A model generated the notes under the pieces. The model was not told the origin of the DNA, did not search any database, and was given only the letters and a program-made list of their open reading frames with translations. The position numbers and the translations under genes are program-made. A stretch of DNA of 64,000 nucleotides from Aquimonas voraii (GTDB taxonomy: Bacteria; Pseudomonadota; Gammaproteobacteria; Xanthomonadales; Xanthomonadaceae). Shown here piece by piece: positions 32,214 through 41,043 of this stretch. Position 1 is the stretch's first letter, and each line of letters begins with the position of its first letter. The DNA is taken from NCBI RefSeq assembly GCF_900101825.1, contig NZ_FNAG01000002.1:124001-188000 (forward strand), written 5' to 3'.

Positions 32214-34238
32214 CTAGGCGTCCGCGAGTCCGATCCTGAAGGCGTCGGGCAGTTGCGTCGGCGACAGGTCCCAAAGTGCGGCCAGGCCGCGCAGCAGCAG
32301 CCATTCCTGCGCGCACAGCCGGCCGTCAGCGGCGGCCATGGAGACCAGCGCGGCCAGCAGAAGACGCTGGTCCTGCGGTTGCAGCAGGCCAAGGCGGTCG
32401 ACCGCGCTGTCGAAAAGTGCGGGATGTTCGGTCGGCAGGCGGGGTGAGCGCTTCAGCCCCAGCGCGCTTTCCTGCGCCTGCAGGGCGAGCAGTGCGGCGG
32501 CGGGCGAGTCCGTGTTGCGACGGGCCATCCAGAGCAGGATCTGGCGTACCTCCGCCTCGCGCAGCGACAGCGACTGGCGACGCACAGTTGGAAGCGCGCC
32601 TGCCAGCTGTCGGCCCAGGGATTCCAGCACCGCCCACTGCGTCCATTCGGCCAAATCGATGCGGCCGTCGCTCAGGATCTGGCGCTGGATGGCCAGCCGC
32701 AGCCGGCGTGCGAGTGGGGCCGGCAGGCTGGCCAGGTGTGGCCAGCACTGCTCGATCAGTGCGACCCGCGCGGGACCCTCCAGCACGCGGAGTCGCTGGT
32801 ACCAGGGCTCGGCTGCGGGCAGTCCGCGTTCGAACAGCTCGCGATTGCCGGCCAGCAGCAGTCGCAGCGCGCCGGGAACCAGCGGCAGCACGAACAGGGC
32901 GAGCAGACCGGCCACTGCATCGTCACGGTGCTGCAGGACCATCGGCTCGGAACGCTCTGCGTCCTGCGCGGATCGCTGCAGCGTCGGCGGCGTCGTCGCC
33001 AGCAGGGCGGCGACTTCGGGCGTCTCGTCGGCGGTCCGCGCGCGGATGCCGCTCTCTGCAGGCGGCGCCGGCGCAAAGACAGGCGGGCTCGCCAGCACCG
33101 CTGCTGCCGCTGGCGGCGAAGCGCGCTGCGCCAGCCGCGCCCAGTGCGCTGCGGCCTCGGCATCGAGCGGCGCGGTCTGGGTCCAGGCCGAGGCCTCGGA
33201 ACTCGCCCGGCGGCGCGGCTGCAGGTCCAGGCTGCTGCGATCGATGCCGGCGGCATGGCGCTTCAAACGACGCTCGACGCTGGGATGGGTCTCGATGAAC
33301 AGGCGTGCCAACCAGCCCGAGGGCGCGAAGCAGAAGTGGCTCAGCTCATCGGCCAGATCGATGTTCATGCGCGACAGCGGGTAGTCGTGGCCCAGTTTCA
33401 GCAGCAGGCTGAGCAGGGGCTCGCGGTGGCGGGTGAGTTCAACCACCGCGGCATCGGCCTTGAACATGCCGCGCCGCACCGCCGCGGCCTGCAGCAGGCT
33501 GGCCAGCACATAGCCGAGGCCGCTGATCACCGCGCCAAGCAGCAGCGGAAGGCCGAGCAGCATGGCGAAGTTCCGCGCATCGGCGGGATCACCGTGGCGG
33601 GTGTAGCCCAGCGAGATGCGCGCGGCGCGTGCCATGAGTGCGCGGAACAGGTCGATGCACAGCTCGAAGGGCGCGATCAGGCCGTGGTGCAGGCTCAGCA
33701 GCTCGGTATCCAGCGCGCAGTCGCCGTCGCGCACGCGGCCGATGCACCAGGCCATCAGCGCCTGCAGTTCGTCGCGGGTCAGGTGCACGAAGCTGCCGGC
33801 GCTGACCACCAGCACGGCGTCCTCGCGCGAGCGCCCGAGCGCGAAGGCGTTGACCGAGGTCGAATGCGGCAGCAGGCGGATCGGCGGCGCCGGGATCGCC
33901 GCGCTGATCGCCATTTCCTCGCAGACGTTGCGCAGCTGGCGATGCTCCGCATTGCCTTCGGTGTCGAGCGCGATGGCGCCGAGCCGCTGGGCCTGCAGCT
34001 CGGCGCTGGCGCCGCGCAGGGGCGCACGCAGCACGGCTGCCGTCACCCCGGCCACCACCGCCGCGAGCAGGGCCGCGAAAGCGCGTCCAGGGGCCTCCTG
34101 CACCCAGCCCAGAGCCATGAGCAGCACGAGACAGAGCCCGGCGATGCTGAGCACGGTGGCGGCGATCGCGCCGAGGTAGGCGAACTGCCACAGGCTGCGC
34201 CTGCGCGCTTCGCGACGCTGGGTGTCGAAGAACTTCAT
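32214..34238 (-). CDS. Degenerate M48-family membrane peptidase (zinc ligands lost) with TerB-like end
   Basis: The 674-residue protein has two N-terminal membrane helices (about 18-45, 52-70) and then an M48/Ste24 domain: LLPHSTSVNAFALGRSREDAVLVVSAG (123-149) and LTRDELQALMAWCIGRVRDGD (153-173). In active enzymes the last segment reads AHE-x-x-H; here H, E and H are replaced by W164, C165 and R168. The third-ligand motif R-E-x-x-AD is changed to M258-F-K-A-D. All zinc ligands are therefore missing and the protein should be a pseudopeptidase. The C-terminal ~150 residues (LGLLQPQDQRLLLAALVSMAAADGRLCAQEWLLLRGLAALWDL) resemble TerB-like helical domains. The frame is intact, which argues for a retained non-catalytic role. 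Confidence 0.83.
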   Translation of the reverse strand: MKFFDTQRREARRRSLWQFAYLGAIAATVLSIAGLCLVLLMALGWVQEAPGRAFAALLAAVVAGVTAAVLRAPLRGASAELQAQRLGAIALDTEGNAEHRQLRNVCEEMAISAAIPAPPIRLLPHSTSVNAFALGRSREDAVLVVSAGSFVHLTRDELQALMAWCIGRVRDGDCALDTELLSLHHGLIAPFELCIDLFRALMARAARISLGYTRHGDPADARNFAMLLGLPLLLGAVISGLGYVLASLLQAAAVRRGMFKADAAVVELTRHREPLLSLLLKLGHDYPLSRMNIDLADELSHFCFAPSGWLARLFIETHPSVERRLKRHAAGIDRSSLDLQPRRRASSEASAWTQTAPLDAEAAAHWARLAQRASPPAAAAVLASPPVFAPAPPAESGIRARTADETPEVAALLATTPPTLQRSAQDAERSEPMVLQHRDDAVAGLLALFVLPLVPGALRLLLAGNRELFERGLPAAEPWYQRLRVLEGPARVALIEQCWPHLASLPAPLARRLRLAIQRQILSDGRIDLAEWTQWAVLESLGRQLAGALPTVRRQSLSLREAEVRQILLWMARRNTDSPAAALLALQAQESALGLKRSPRLPTEHPALFDSAVDRLGLLQPQDQRLLLAALVSMAAADGRLCAQEWLLLRGLAALWDLSPTQLPDAFRIGLADA

Positions 34239-34317
34239 GGGCCCGGACGGCGGAGTAAGGCCGCGAGGATGGTGGCGCGCGCGGGCTGTGACCGTAAAGG
34301 CCGGTTGGTCGACTGCC

Positions 34318-34602
34318 TCAGCCGGCGGGCGGCATCGGCGCGGGGCGACGGCGGTACCAGAGCACCTGGCCCAGGTTGAGCAGGTTCACGCCGAGCGTGA
34401 ACACGTTGGCGACGATGATCGGCAGGTCGTCCATCAGCAGGCCGTAGGCCAGCCACAGCACCACGCCCAGGGTGAACAGGCTGAAGCCGAGCAGGGAGAG
34501 GTCGCCGGCGCTGCGCCGGCGGAAGTTGCGGATCACCTGCGGCAGGAAGGCCACGCTGGTGCAGACGGCGGCGCCGAGGCCGATCAGGGTGGTCGGTTCC
34601 AT
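34318..34602 (-). CDS. SemiSWEET-type sugar transporter (PQ-loop)
   Basis: A 94-residue protein with three membrane helices and the PQ motif FLPQVIRNFRRRSAGDLSLLGF. This is one triple-helix bundle of the SWEET fold; bacterial SemiSWEETs work as homodimers for sugar movement. The start MEPTTLIGLGAAVCTSVAFLPQ at 34600-34602 gives the normal length. It lies just downstream of the nucleotidase gene (8 nt) and is probably co-transcribed with it and RluF. Confidence 0.9.
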   Translation of the reverse strand: MEPTTLIGLGAAVCTSVAFLPQVIRNFRRRSAGDLSLLGFSLFTLGVVLWLAYGLLMDDLPIIVANVFTLGVNLLNLGQVLWYRRRPAPMPPAG

Positions 34603-34610
34603 GTGCGTGC

Positions 34611-35147
34611 TCAGACCCCGAAGTGGCGGGCGACGTCGGCCCAGTCGTGCAGGCGCAGCGGGGCGTCCTCGTGCAGGTTGTGCGGCGCACTGAACAGCAG
34701 GCCCTGGCCGCGGAAGCCCTTGAAGTTGCGGCTGTGGTCGTCGATCAGGAAGTCCGCGCAAACCGCGGATTTGTCGCCGCAGTAGATGAAGTTGCGCCAG
34801 GGCACGAAGGGAAAGTGCTGGTGCAGCCAGTGGTACTTGGGCAGGAAGGAGTTCGGATACTCCATCGCCGCGGTGGCGAAGAAGATCTCGTAGCGTTCGT
34901 TCAGTTCCCGCACCACCTCGACGCTGCCCTCGATCACCTCGAGATCGTGGAAGAACTCCTCGCGGTGCGGATAGGCGCGCACCGCGTCACGGCGCTCGAT
35001 CGGCACCGCGTCGAACAGGTGGCGGCCGGCCAGGCTGGCGCGCTCGATGCGCTCGCCGTACTCGCGCTCATAGATCGCGAGGAAGCGGCCGAGCGAGTCG
35101 GCCACCACCTCGTCCATGTCGATGGCGATGCGCTGCTTCTCGCGCAT
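34611..35147 (-). CDS. 5'(3')-deoxyribonucleotidase-like HAD phosphatase
   Basis: A 178-residue HAD-family protein. The catalytic DxDxV motif is AIDMDEVVADS (residues 8-18), followed by a helical cap with FHDLEVIEGSVEVVRELNERYEIFFATAAMEYP and CGDKSAVCADFLIDDHSRN, where the second acidic pair (DD) binds Mg. This matches NT5C/5'(3')-deoxyribonucleotidases, which remove phosphate from deoxynucleoside monophosphates. It starts 2 nt from the RluF gene end, giving a tight RluF-nucleotidase-SemiSWEET order. Confidence 0.85.
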   Translation of the reverse strand: MREKQRIAIDMDEVVADSLGRFLAIYEREYGERIERASLAGRHLFDAVPIERRDAVRAYPHREEFFHDLEVIEGSVEVVRELNERYEIFFATAAMEYPNSFLPKYHWLHQHFPFVPWRNFIYCGDKSAVCADFLIDDHSRNFKGFRGQGLLFSAPHNLHEDAPLRLHDWADVARHFGV

Positions 35148-35149
35148 CG

Positions 35150-35860
35150 CTACCAGTCCGTGCGGCCGGGGATCAGCCCGCGCAGCTCGGCGTCGGTCAG
35201 GTTGCGCCACTGGCCGGGCTTCAGCACGCCGAGCTTGATGTTGTCGATGCGCACCCGCCGCAGCTCCTTGACGCGATAGCCGAATGCTGCAGCCATCAGG
35301 CGGATCTGCCGGTTCAGGCCCTGCGTCAGCACGATGCGGAAGCCGTACTTGGCCAGCCGGGAGGTGCGACAGGGCAGGGTCATCTGCCCGTGCACGCGCA
35401 CGCCGCGGGCCATGCCGGTCAGGAATTCCGGCGTCACCGGGTTGTTGACCCCGACCAGGTATTCCTTCTCGTGGCGGTTCTCGGCGCGCAGGATCTCGTT
35501 GACGATGTCGCCGTTGCTGGTCAAGAGGATCAGGCCCTCGCTGTCCTTGTCGAGGCGGCCGATCGGAAAGATCCGCTGCTCGTGGCCGACGAAGTCGATG
35601 ATGTTGCCGCGGACCTCGGTGTCGGTGGTGCAGGTGATGCCGACCGGCTTGTACAGCGCGATGTAGACGTGTTTGCGGCCGCGCTTTTCCTCGCGCTTGG
35701 GCAGCGGTCGGCCGTCCAGCAGCACCTCGTCGCCTTCGCCGACCTCGGTGCCGATGCCGCCGCGCTGGCCGTTGACCGTGATGCGCCCGGCGGCGATCAG
35801 CCGGTCGGCCTCGCGGCGCGAGCAGTAGCCGGTGTCGGCGATGTGTTTGTTGAGGCGCAT
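35150..35860 (-). CDS. rluF: 23S rRNA pseudouridine synthase, RluF type
   Basis: The protein has 236 residues. An S4 RNA-binding domain is at about 2-60 (RLNKHIADTGYCSRREADRLIAAGRITVNGQ). The catalytic domain has IGRLDKDSEGLILLTSNGD, where the Asp after RL is the conserved catalytic residue of the RsuA/RluB/E/F family. RLAKYGFRIVLTQGLNRQIRLM is also typical. E. coli RluF modifies 23S rRNA U2604 and tRNA-Tyr U35. It is shorter than E. coli RluF, as its C-terminal tail is missing. It is the first gene of a short leftward operon. Confidence 0.9.
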   Translation of the reverse strand: MRLNKHIADTGYCSRREADRLIAAGRITVNGQRGGIGTEVGEGDEVLLDGRPLPKREEKRGRKHVYIALYKPVGITCTTDTEVRGNIIDFVGHEQRIFPIGRLDKDSEGLILLTSNGDIVNEILRAENRHEKEYLVGVNNPVTPEFLTGMARGVRVHGQMTLPCRTSRLAKYGFRIVLTQGLNRQIRLMAAAFGYRVKELRRVRIDNIKLGVLKPGQWRNLTDAELRGLIPGRTDW

Positions 35861-35943
35861 GGGGTGGCGACGTCCGAAGCTCAGGCGGCCGCACATGATC
35901 GCAGGACAGGCCCGTGGCGGCGAGCGCCGCTGGGCAGGAGGGC

Positions 35944-36723
35944 TCAGGGGGCGTCTTCGAAGCCGTCGGCGAAGATCCGGGTCAGCGGTGCGGTGAGCAC
36001 GCCTTCGAACTCTCCCGCCAGCGTCTGCAGCACCGTGGCGGCGCCGGTGCTGGTGTCCAGGCGGGAGAACAGGGTCGCGCTGACGCTGTTCGAGTAGATC
36101 CAGGCATAGAGCTCGCCGCTGCCGCGATCGAAGTCCATGCCCTGCGCATAGTTGGCATCGATGCCAGTCGGACCGATCAAGGTTTCCATCCCCGTGGTCG
36201 AGAGGCGGTAAAGGCTGTCGGTGAGCATGCAATGGGCGAACAGCTGGCCTGTCGCGTCGATCGCGATATCGACGTAGAGGCGACCGCTGAAGGTTCCGAC
36301 CAGCTGGCTCGCGCCGCTGCTGCGGTCCAGGGTGAACAGATAGCTGCTGCCGCCGTCCGAGGTCATCAGATAGAGCGGAGCGCTCCCGCCCAAGGTCGCG
36401 AGACCGGTGACCGTGCCACCGGCGCCGACGATTGTGGCGATCTGCGTCCAGCCCGCGGTATCGGGGTCCAAGCGTCCCAGCGCGCCGCTCGCTGTGGCGG
36501 CAAGCAGCTCGCCGGATACCGGGTCGTGGGCCAGCGCGAAGATCTCATCTGCCGCAGGCGTTCCGATCGCCTCTGCCAGGTGCGTATCCGGGAGCTGGAA
36601 ACGCTCCAGCCGATACTCGGGATACAGCTGAAGCTGGTAGCCAACGCTCTGTGCGCCGGCAAGGCCGCAGAGCATTGGCAAGGCCAGCAAGGCCGACAGG
36701 GCTGCGCGTATCCGGCTCGACAT
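35944..36723 (-). CDS. Exported beta-propeller-like protein with GFE tail
   Basis: A 259-residue product with a signal peptide (MSSRIRAALSALLALPMLCGLAGAQ). The mature part has short repeated blades around [FL]ALAHDPVSGELLAATASG, LYLMTSDGGSSYLFTLDRSSG and LFAHCMLTDSLYRLSTTG, suggesting a beta-propeller similar to DUF4394-like or quinoprotein-like exported proteins; I cannot name the family. It ends LTRIFADGFEDAP, the same [IL]F-x-[DN]-GFE tail as four other exported proteins here. It stands alone between RluF and DbpA. A ribosome-site-like AGGAG lies upstream of its ATG. Confidence 0.72.
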   Translation of the reverse strand: MSSRIRAALSALLALPMLCGLAGAQSVGYQLQLYPEYRLERFQLPDTHLAEAIGTPAADEIFALAHDPVSGELLAATASGALGRLDPDTAGWTQIATIVGAGGTVTGLATLGGSAPLYLMTSDGGSSYLFTLDRSSGASQLVGTFSGRLYVDIAIDATGQLFAHCMLTDSLYRLSTTGMETLIGPTGIDANYAQGMDFDRGSGELYAWIYSNSVSATLFSRLDTSTGAATVLQTLAGEFEGVLTAPLTRIFADGFEDAP

Positions 36724-36956
36724 GGCGGGCTCTCCTCGAAGCGTCGCCGCAAGCCTCTTGCGCCTTGGGTCGCGACGTCTTGATCGCGCTCAAGCGCGAG
36801 GCAGAAGAACGGAAGCACCGCCTTGGCAGAGCCTGCTGCGCGCCAAGTGCGGCGAGCGCGCCATGCGCAGAGGTGCGCGAGGGCCTGGTGTGTCCGGTGC
36901 GCGGCCGGCCCTCCCTACGAACCGCGCCCGGCCACGGCCGACACGCCGTAGCGACC

Positions 36957-38327
36957 TCACATCGCCCGCACCCGGAAACTGCGGCCCTTGATCTTGCCCG
37001 CCTGCAGGCCGGCGATCGCCGCCTTCAGCACGCCCGCGCGCACCGCCACATAGCTGCGCGTCGGGAACACATCGATCTTGCCGATCGCATCGGCCTTCAA
37101 GCCGGCGGCGCCGGTGAGCGCACCGAGGATGTCGCCCGGACGCAGCTTGTCGGTGCGGCCGGCGTCGATGCGCAGGGTGCGCATGGCGGGCTTGGGCACG
37201 TCGGTCGGGCGCGCATTCAGCGGCGCGCGGTTCCAGCGGATCGGCTCGCCGCGGCCGGTTTCGATGGCTTGCGCGCGCGGCATCTCGCGCGAAGTGACGA
37301 GGTTCAGCACCAGTCCGCTGCCGCCGGCGCGGGCGGTGCGGCCGCTGCGGTGCACGTAGACATCCGCCTCGTGCGGCAGCTCGTAGTTGACGACGCAGGC
37401 GAGGTCCTTGACGTCGAGTCCGCGCGCGGCGACATCGCTGGCCACCAGCACGCCCAGTGAGCGGTTGGCGAACATCACCAGCACCTCGTCGCGGTCGCGC
37501 TGCTCCATGTCGCCGTGCAGGGCGGCGGCGGAGAAGCCGGCGTTGGCCAACGCAGTGGCGACGTCATCGACATCGCGCCGCGTATTGCAGAACACCACCG
37601 CCGACTCGGGTTTGAGCTGCAGCAGCAGGCCCATCAGCGCGGCGGGCTTGGCATCGAGCGCGACCTCGTAGAAGCGCGCGTCGATGTCCGGTGCGTGTGC
37701 CTCGCCCTCGATCGAAACCTCCACCGGCTCACGCAGGCTGTCCTTCGCAAGCGCGCGGATCTCCTCGGGCCAGGTGGCCGAAAACAGCAGGCTCTGCCGC
37801 GCCTTCGGCAGGCGCCTGACGATGTCCTTGATCGACTTCTCGAAGCCCATGTCGAGCATGCGGTCGGCTTCGTCCAGCACCAGCACGTCAATCTCCGAAA
37901 GGTCCAGCGCGCGCTTGTGCAGCAGCTCCTGCACGCGCCCCGGCGTGCCCACCACGATGTGCGGCGCATGGGTCAACGAGGCCAGCTGCGGGCCCAGCGC
38001 CACGCCGCCGGTGAACAGGCTGATCTTGACGTTGGGGATCGCGGCGGCCAGTCGGCGCAGCTCCTTGCCGACCTGGTCGGCCAGCTCGCGGGTCGGGCAC
38101 AGCACCAGGGCCTGGGTGCGGATGGCGGCGGCATCCAGCCGCTGCAGCAGGCCGAGCCCGAAAGCCGCGGTCTTGCCGCTGCCGGTGGGCGCCTGCGCGA
38201 GCACGTCGGCGCCGGCCAGGATCGGCGGCAGGGCCAGGGCCTGGATCGGGGTGGGCGTGTGGAAGCCGGCGGCATCCAGTGCCTGTCTGAGCGCCGGGCG
38301 AAGATCGAGTTCTTGGAAGGTCTGCAT
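36957..38327 (-). CDS. dbpA: ATP-dependent DEAD-box RNA helicase DbpA
   Basis: The protein has 456 residues with all DEAD-box motifs. They include Q-motif FHTPTPIQALALPPILAGAD, Walker A APTGSGKTAAF, PTRELADQV, TPGRVQE, DEAD at VLDEADRMLDMGF, SATWPEE, VVFCNTRRDVDDVA, VASDVAARGLDVK and HRSGRTARAG. The C-terminal ~80 residues (GDILGALTGAAGLKADAIGKID) are the DbpA RNA-binding domain specific to hairpin 92 of 23S rRNA. It acts in assembly of the large ribosomal subunit. The start at 38325-38327 (MQTFQELDL) matches the family. Confidence 0.95.
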   Translation of the reverse strand: MQTFQELDLRPALRQALDAAGFHTPTPIQALALPPILAGADVLAQAPTGSGKTAAFGLGLLQRLDAAAIRTQALVLCPTRELADQVGKELRRLAAAIPNVKISLFTGGVALGPQLASLTHAPHIVVGTPGRVQELLHKRALDLSEIDVLVLDEADRMLDMGFEKSIKDIVRRLPKARQSLLFSATWPEEIRALAKDSLREPVEVSIEGEAHAPDIDARFYEVALDAKPAALMGLLLQLKPESAVVFCNTRRDVDDVATALANAGFSAAALHGDMEQRDRDEVLVMFANRSLGVLVASDVAARGLDVKDLACVVNYELPHEADVYVHRSGRTARAGGSGLVLNLVTSREMPRAQAIETGRGEPIRWNRAPLNARPTDVPKPAMRTLRIDAGRTDKLRPGDILGALTGAAGLKADAIGKIDVFPTRSYVAVRAGVLKAAIAGLQAGKIKGRSFRVRAM

Positions 38328-38477
38328 GCGCCATGATCGCAGGCCGCGCCGGATCGCGCGATGCGGCACGTGCGAATCGCCTCAGACGCCGCCTTCCATG
38401 GCCAGCCGCGGCGAGAGGCGCGCAGCCCGTCGCGCCGGCACGGGCTACCATCGGCGCCCTTTCGCAGGAGTCTCCCC

Positions 38478-38987
38478 ATGCAGCAGCCCATGTACGTCGC
38501 CTCGGTTCCTGTCTTCAAGCAGCTGCTCGGTGGCCTGAGTGGCGTCCTCACCAAGGCCGCGGAACACGCCGCGGCCCGCAAGATCGACCCGCCGTCCCTG
38601 CTGCAGGCGCGTCTGTTCCCGGACATGTTTCCCCTGCTGCGCCAGGTGCAGATCGCCACCGACTTCGCGCGCAGCGTGGCCGCGCGTCTGGCCGGCGTCG
38701 AGGTGCCGAGCGCGCCGGACACCGAGCAGAGCTTCGACGAGCTGCAGCAGCGCATCGCCAGCACGCTGGCCTTTCTCGACAGCCTCGATGCAGCCGCCTT
38801 CGAGGGCAGCGAGACGCGCGAGATCGTGCTGCGCCCTGGCACGCCCAAGGAGCGCACGCTGAGCGGCCAGGCCTATCTGCTGTCCTACGGCCTGCCGCAG
38901 TTCTTCTTCCATGTCACCACCGCCTATGCCCTGCTGCGCCACAGCGGCGTGGAAATCGGCAAGCGCGACTACATGGGCGCGTACTGA
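38478..38987 (+). CDS. DUF1993 family protein (DinB-like fold)
   Basis: A 169-residue protein starting MQQPMYVASVPVFKQLLGGLSGVLTKAAEHA. It contains LLQARLFPDMFPLLRQVQIATDFARSVAARLAGVEVP and FFFHVTTAYALLRHSGVEIGKRDYMG, characteristic of DUF1993. The predicted fold is the DinB/YfiT four-helix bundle with metal-binding residues such as the His in FFFHVTTAY. No activity is known. CAGGAG lies 7 nt before the ATG. It is divergent from dbpA. Confidence 0.88.
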   Translation: MQQPMYVASVPVFKQLLGGLSGVLTKAAEHAAARKIDPPSLLQARLFPDMFPLLRQVQIATDFARSVAARLAGVEVPSAPDTEQSFDELQQRIASTLAFLDSLDAAAFEGSETREIVLRPGTPKERTLSGQAYLLSYGLPQFFFHVTTAYALLRHSGVEIGKRDYMGAY

Positions 38988-39031
38988 AGCGGGAGCGCGC
39001 GGCGCCGCGGCCGTGCTCCGCAGCGCCACGT

Positions 39032-40360
39032 TCAGCGCCCCCGGTCGATTTCGATCCGTGCCCGCAGGCCGCCAAGATCCGAGCGCAGCAGCTGCAGCCG
39101 GCCGCCGGCAGCGTTGAGCAGGTCCTCGACGATGGCGAGGCCGAGGCCTGAGCCGGGCACCCGCTCGTCGAGGCGCACGCCGCGCTGGCGCGCGGCGGTG
39201 GCCGCATCCTCACTCAGGCCGGGGCCGTCGTCGTCGAGCTGCAGCCAGAGCGTCGCGGGTGTACTGCCCGCACTCAGCCGCACCTGCGAGCGCGCCCACT
39301 TGCAGGCGTTGTCGAGCAGGTTGCCGAGCAGCTCCTCCAGGTCATCCTCGGCGTAGGGCAGCTGCAGCTTGGGCTCGATGCGGGCGTCGATCCGGAGGCT
39401 GCGATCGGCGTGGATGCGCCGCATCAGTTCGATCAGCGTCGCGGCGACGGGCGCGAGCTCGCTGCGCGCACGGAAGTCGCGAGCCACGCCGGCCTGCAGT
39501 TGGCGTGACACCGCCGCCTGCATGCGCGCGCTCTGTTCGCGCACGGTCTCCGCGAGTTCGGGGCCGGGCCGCTGGGCCGCGGCGTCGAGCGCGGCAAGGG
39601 GCGTCTTCAGCGCATGTGCGAGGTCAGCGGCAGCGTGGCGCGCCCGCTGCACCGAGCGTTCATGGTGCTCCAGCAGTTCGTCGAGATGAGCCACCAGCGG
39701 ACCGAGCTCGGCGGGCAGGCCCTCGCCGCCGATCCGCGCGCGCTCGCCGCGGCGCACCTGCTCGACCTCGGCGGCGAGGCGCTTCAAGGGGCGCAGGCCC
39801 AGCCGCACCTGCACGGCCAGCAGTGCGGCCAGCAGCAGGAACAGCAGGGCCGTGGCGACCAGGGTCAGGCCGCGGAAGCGCTGCACATCCTCGCGCAGCG
39901 GGCCCTCGTCGAGGCCGACCCAGACCTCGACCGGCAGGCGCACGCGCGGCACCTGCACACGCTGGCGCAGGGTGAGCAGCGCCTGGCCCGTGGGCCCGTC
40001 GATGCGCTCGAGCGCCGCCCGCGAGCCGGCAGGCGTGGAAAAGCTGGCGCGGAAGTCCCACAGCGAGCGCGAGGTGTAGCCGCTGCCGTCCTCGCCGGCC
40101 TGCCAGTAGCGGCCGGAGAACACGCGCTCGTAGTCGGGGGCGCCCGGGCGGTCGCGCATGCCGAGGCTGCCGTCGGGCCGCCCTTCGAGGCGACCGACGA
40201 TGCCGGCCAGCTCCTGTTCGAGGATGCGCAGCTGGCCGCGCTCGGCGATCACCCGGAAGGCTTCGCCGAGCAGCCAGGCGGCCAGCAGGCTCAGAAGCAT
40301 GCCGCCGAACAGGCCCACCCGCAGCAGGCGGGCGCGCAGCGAGCGCCCGGCCAGGTTCAT
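39032..40360 (-). CDS. Sensor histidine kinase (PhoQ-like two-component sensor)
   Basis: The 442-residue protein has two membrane helices (about 11-33 and 165-187) that bracket a ~130-residue periplasmic domain. HAMP-like and dimerisation regions follow. The phospho-acceptor is H249 in DLAHALKTPLAALD. ATPase boxes are N (ELLGNLLDNACKWARS), G1 (DDDGPGLSEDA) and G2 (GSGLGLAIVEDLLN). Architecture, order and partner resemble PhoQ-family sensors; the signal is unknown. It overlaps the response regulator gene by 4 nt. Confidence 0.93.
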   Translation of the reverse strand: MNLAGRSLRARLLRVGLFGGMLLSLLAAWLLGEAFRVIAERGQLRILEQELAGIVGRLEGRPDGSLGMRDRPGAPDYERVFSGRYWQAGEDGSGYTSRSLWDFRASFSTPAGSRAALERIDGPTGQALLTLRQRVQVPRVRLPVEVWVGLDEGPLREDVQRFRGLTLVATALLFLLLAALLAVQVRLGLRPLKRLAAEVEQVRRGERARIGGEGLPAELGPLVAHLDELLEHHERSVQRARHAAADLAHALKTPLAALDAAAQRPGPELAETVREQSARMQAAVSRQLQAGVARDFRARSELAPVAATLIELMRRIHADRSLRIDARIEPKLQLPYAEDDLEELLGNLLDNACKWARSQVRLSAGSTPATLWLQLDDDGPGLSEDAATAARQRGVRLDERVPGSGLGLAIVEDLLNAAGGRLQLLRSDLGGLRARIEIDRGR

Positions 40361-41043
40361 TCGCCGGCGTCCGCGCCAGCTTCAGCCTCAGCTTCGAGCC
40401 GGAAGCCCTGGCCGCGGTGGGTGTGCAGCAGGCCGGGGCCGATCTTCCTGCGGATGCGCCCGACCAGCACGTCGAGCACGTTCGAGTCGGGGTCGTGGCC
40501 GCCTTCGTAGACGTGTTCGCCCAGTTCGCCGCGGCTGACGATGCGGCCGACGTTGTGCAGCAGGTAGCCGAGGATGCGCGACTCCTGGGCGGTCAGGCTG
40601 AGGCTGGCGCCGTCGAGGGCAAAGCGGCCGGCGTTGACGTCGTGGCTCAGTGGACCGCACTCCAGCACCGGGCTCGCATGGCCGCTGGCGCGGCGGATCA
40701 GCGCGCGCACGCGCAGCACCACTTCATCGAGCAGGAAAGGTTTGGTCAGGTAGTCATCGGCACCGGCGTTGAAGCCGGCCAGCTTGTCGTGCCAGCGACC
40801 GCGGGCGGTCAGCACCAGCACCGGCAGCTTGACGCCCTGCTCGCGCCAGCGGTGCAGCACCGACAGGCCGTCCAGCGAGGGCAGGCCAAGGTCCAGCACG
40901 GCGGCGGCATAGGCCTCGGTGGCGCCGCGGAACTCGGCCTCGCGGCCGTCGGCGCAGTGTTCAGCGGTAAAGCCGGCTTCGTTCAGTGCGGCGCAGACGC
41001 GCTGCGCGAGCTCGGCATCGTCCTCGGCTACCAGCACGCGCAT
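40357..41043 (-). CDS. OmpR/PhoP-family response regulator
   Basis: A 228-residue regulator. The receiver domain has acidic DD at 8-9, phospho-acceptor D51 (AVLDLGLPSLDG) and K101 (LTKPF). A winged-helix DNA-binding domain follows (about 130-220: LSLTAQESRILGYLLHNVGRIVSRGELGEHVYEGGHDPDSNVLDVLVGRIRRK). The C-terminus has an unusual acidic EAEAEAGADAGE extension. It lies between a PepSY gene (1-3 nt overlap) and the sensor gene, all leftward, so the three form an operon. Confidence 0.94.
   Translation of the reverse strand: MRVLVAEDDAELAQRVCAALNEAGFTAEHCADGREAEFRGATEAYAAAVLDLGLPSLDGLSVLHRWREQGVKLPVLVLTARGRWHDKLAGFNAGADDYLTKPFLLDEVVLRVRALIRRASGHASPVLECGPLSHDVNAGRFALDGASLSLTAQESRILGYLLHNVGRIVSRGELGEHVYEGGHDPDSNVLDVLVGRIRRKIGPGLLHTHRGQGFRLEAEAEAGADAGE

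Noticed and set aside
32214-34238. Pseudogene call for the M48-type protein
   Set aside because: The frame is intact over its full length with conserved flanking motifs. Loss of zinc ligands suggests a pseudoenzyme, not a decayed gene.
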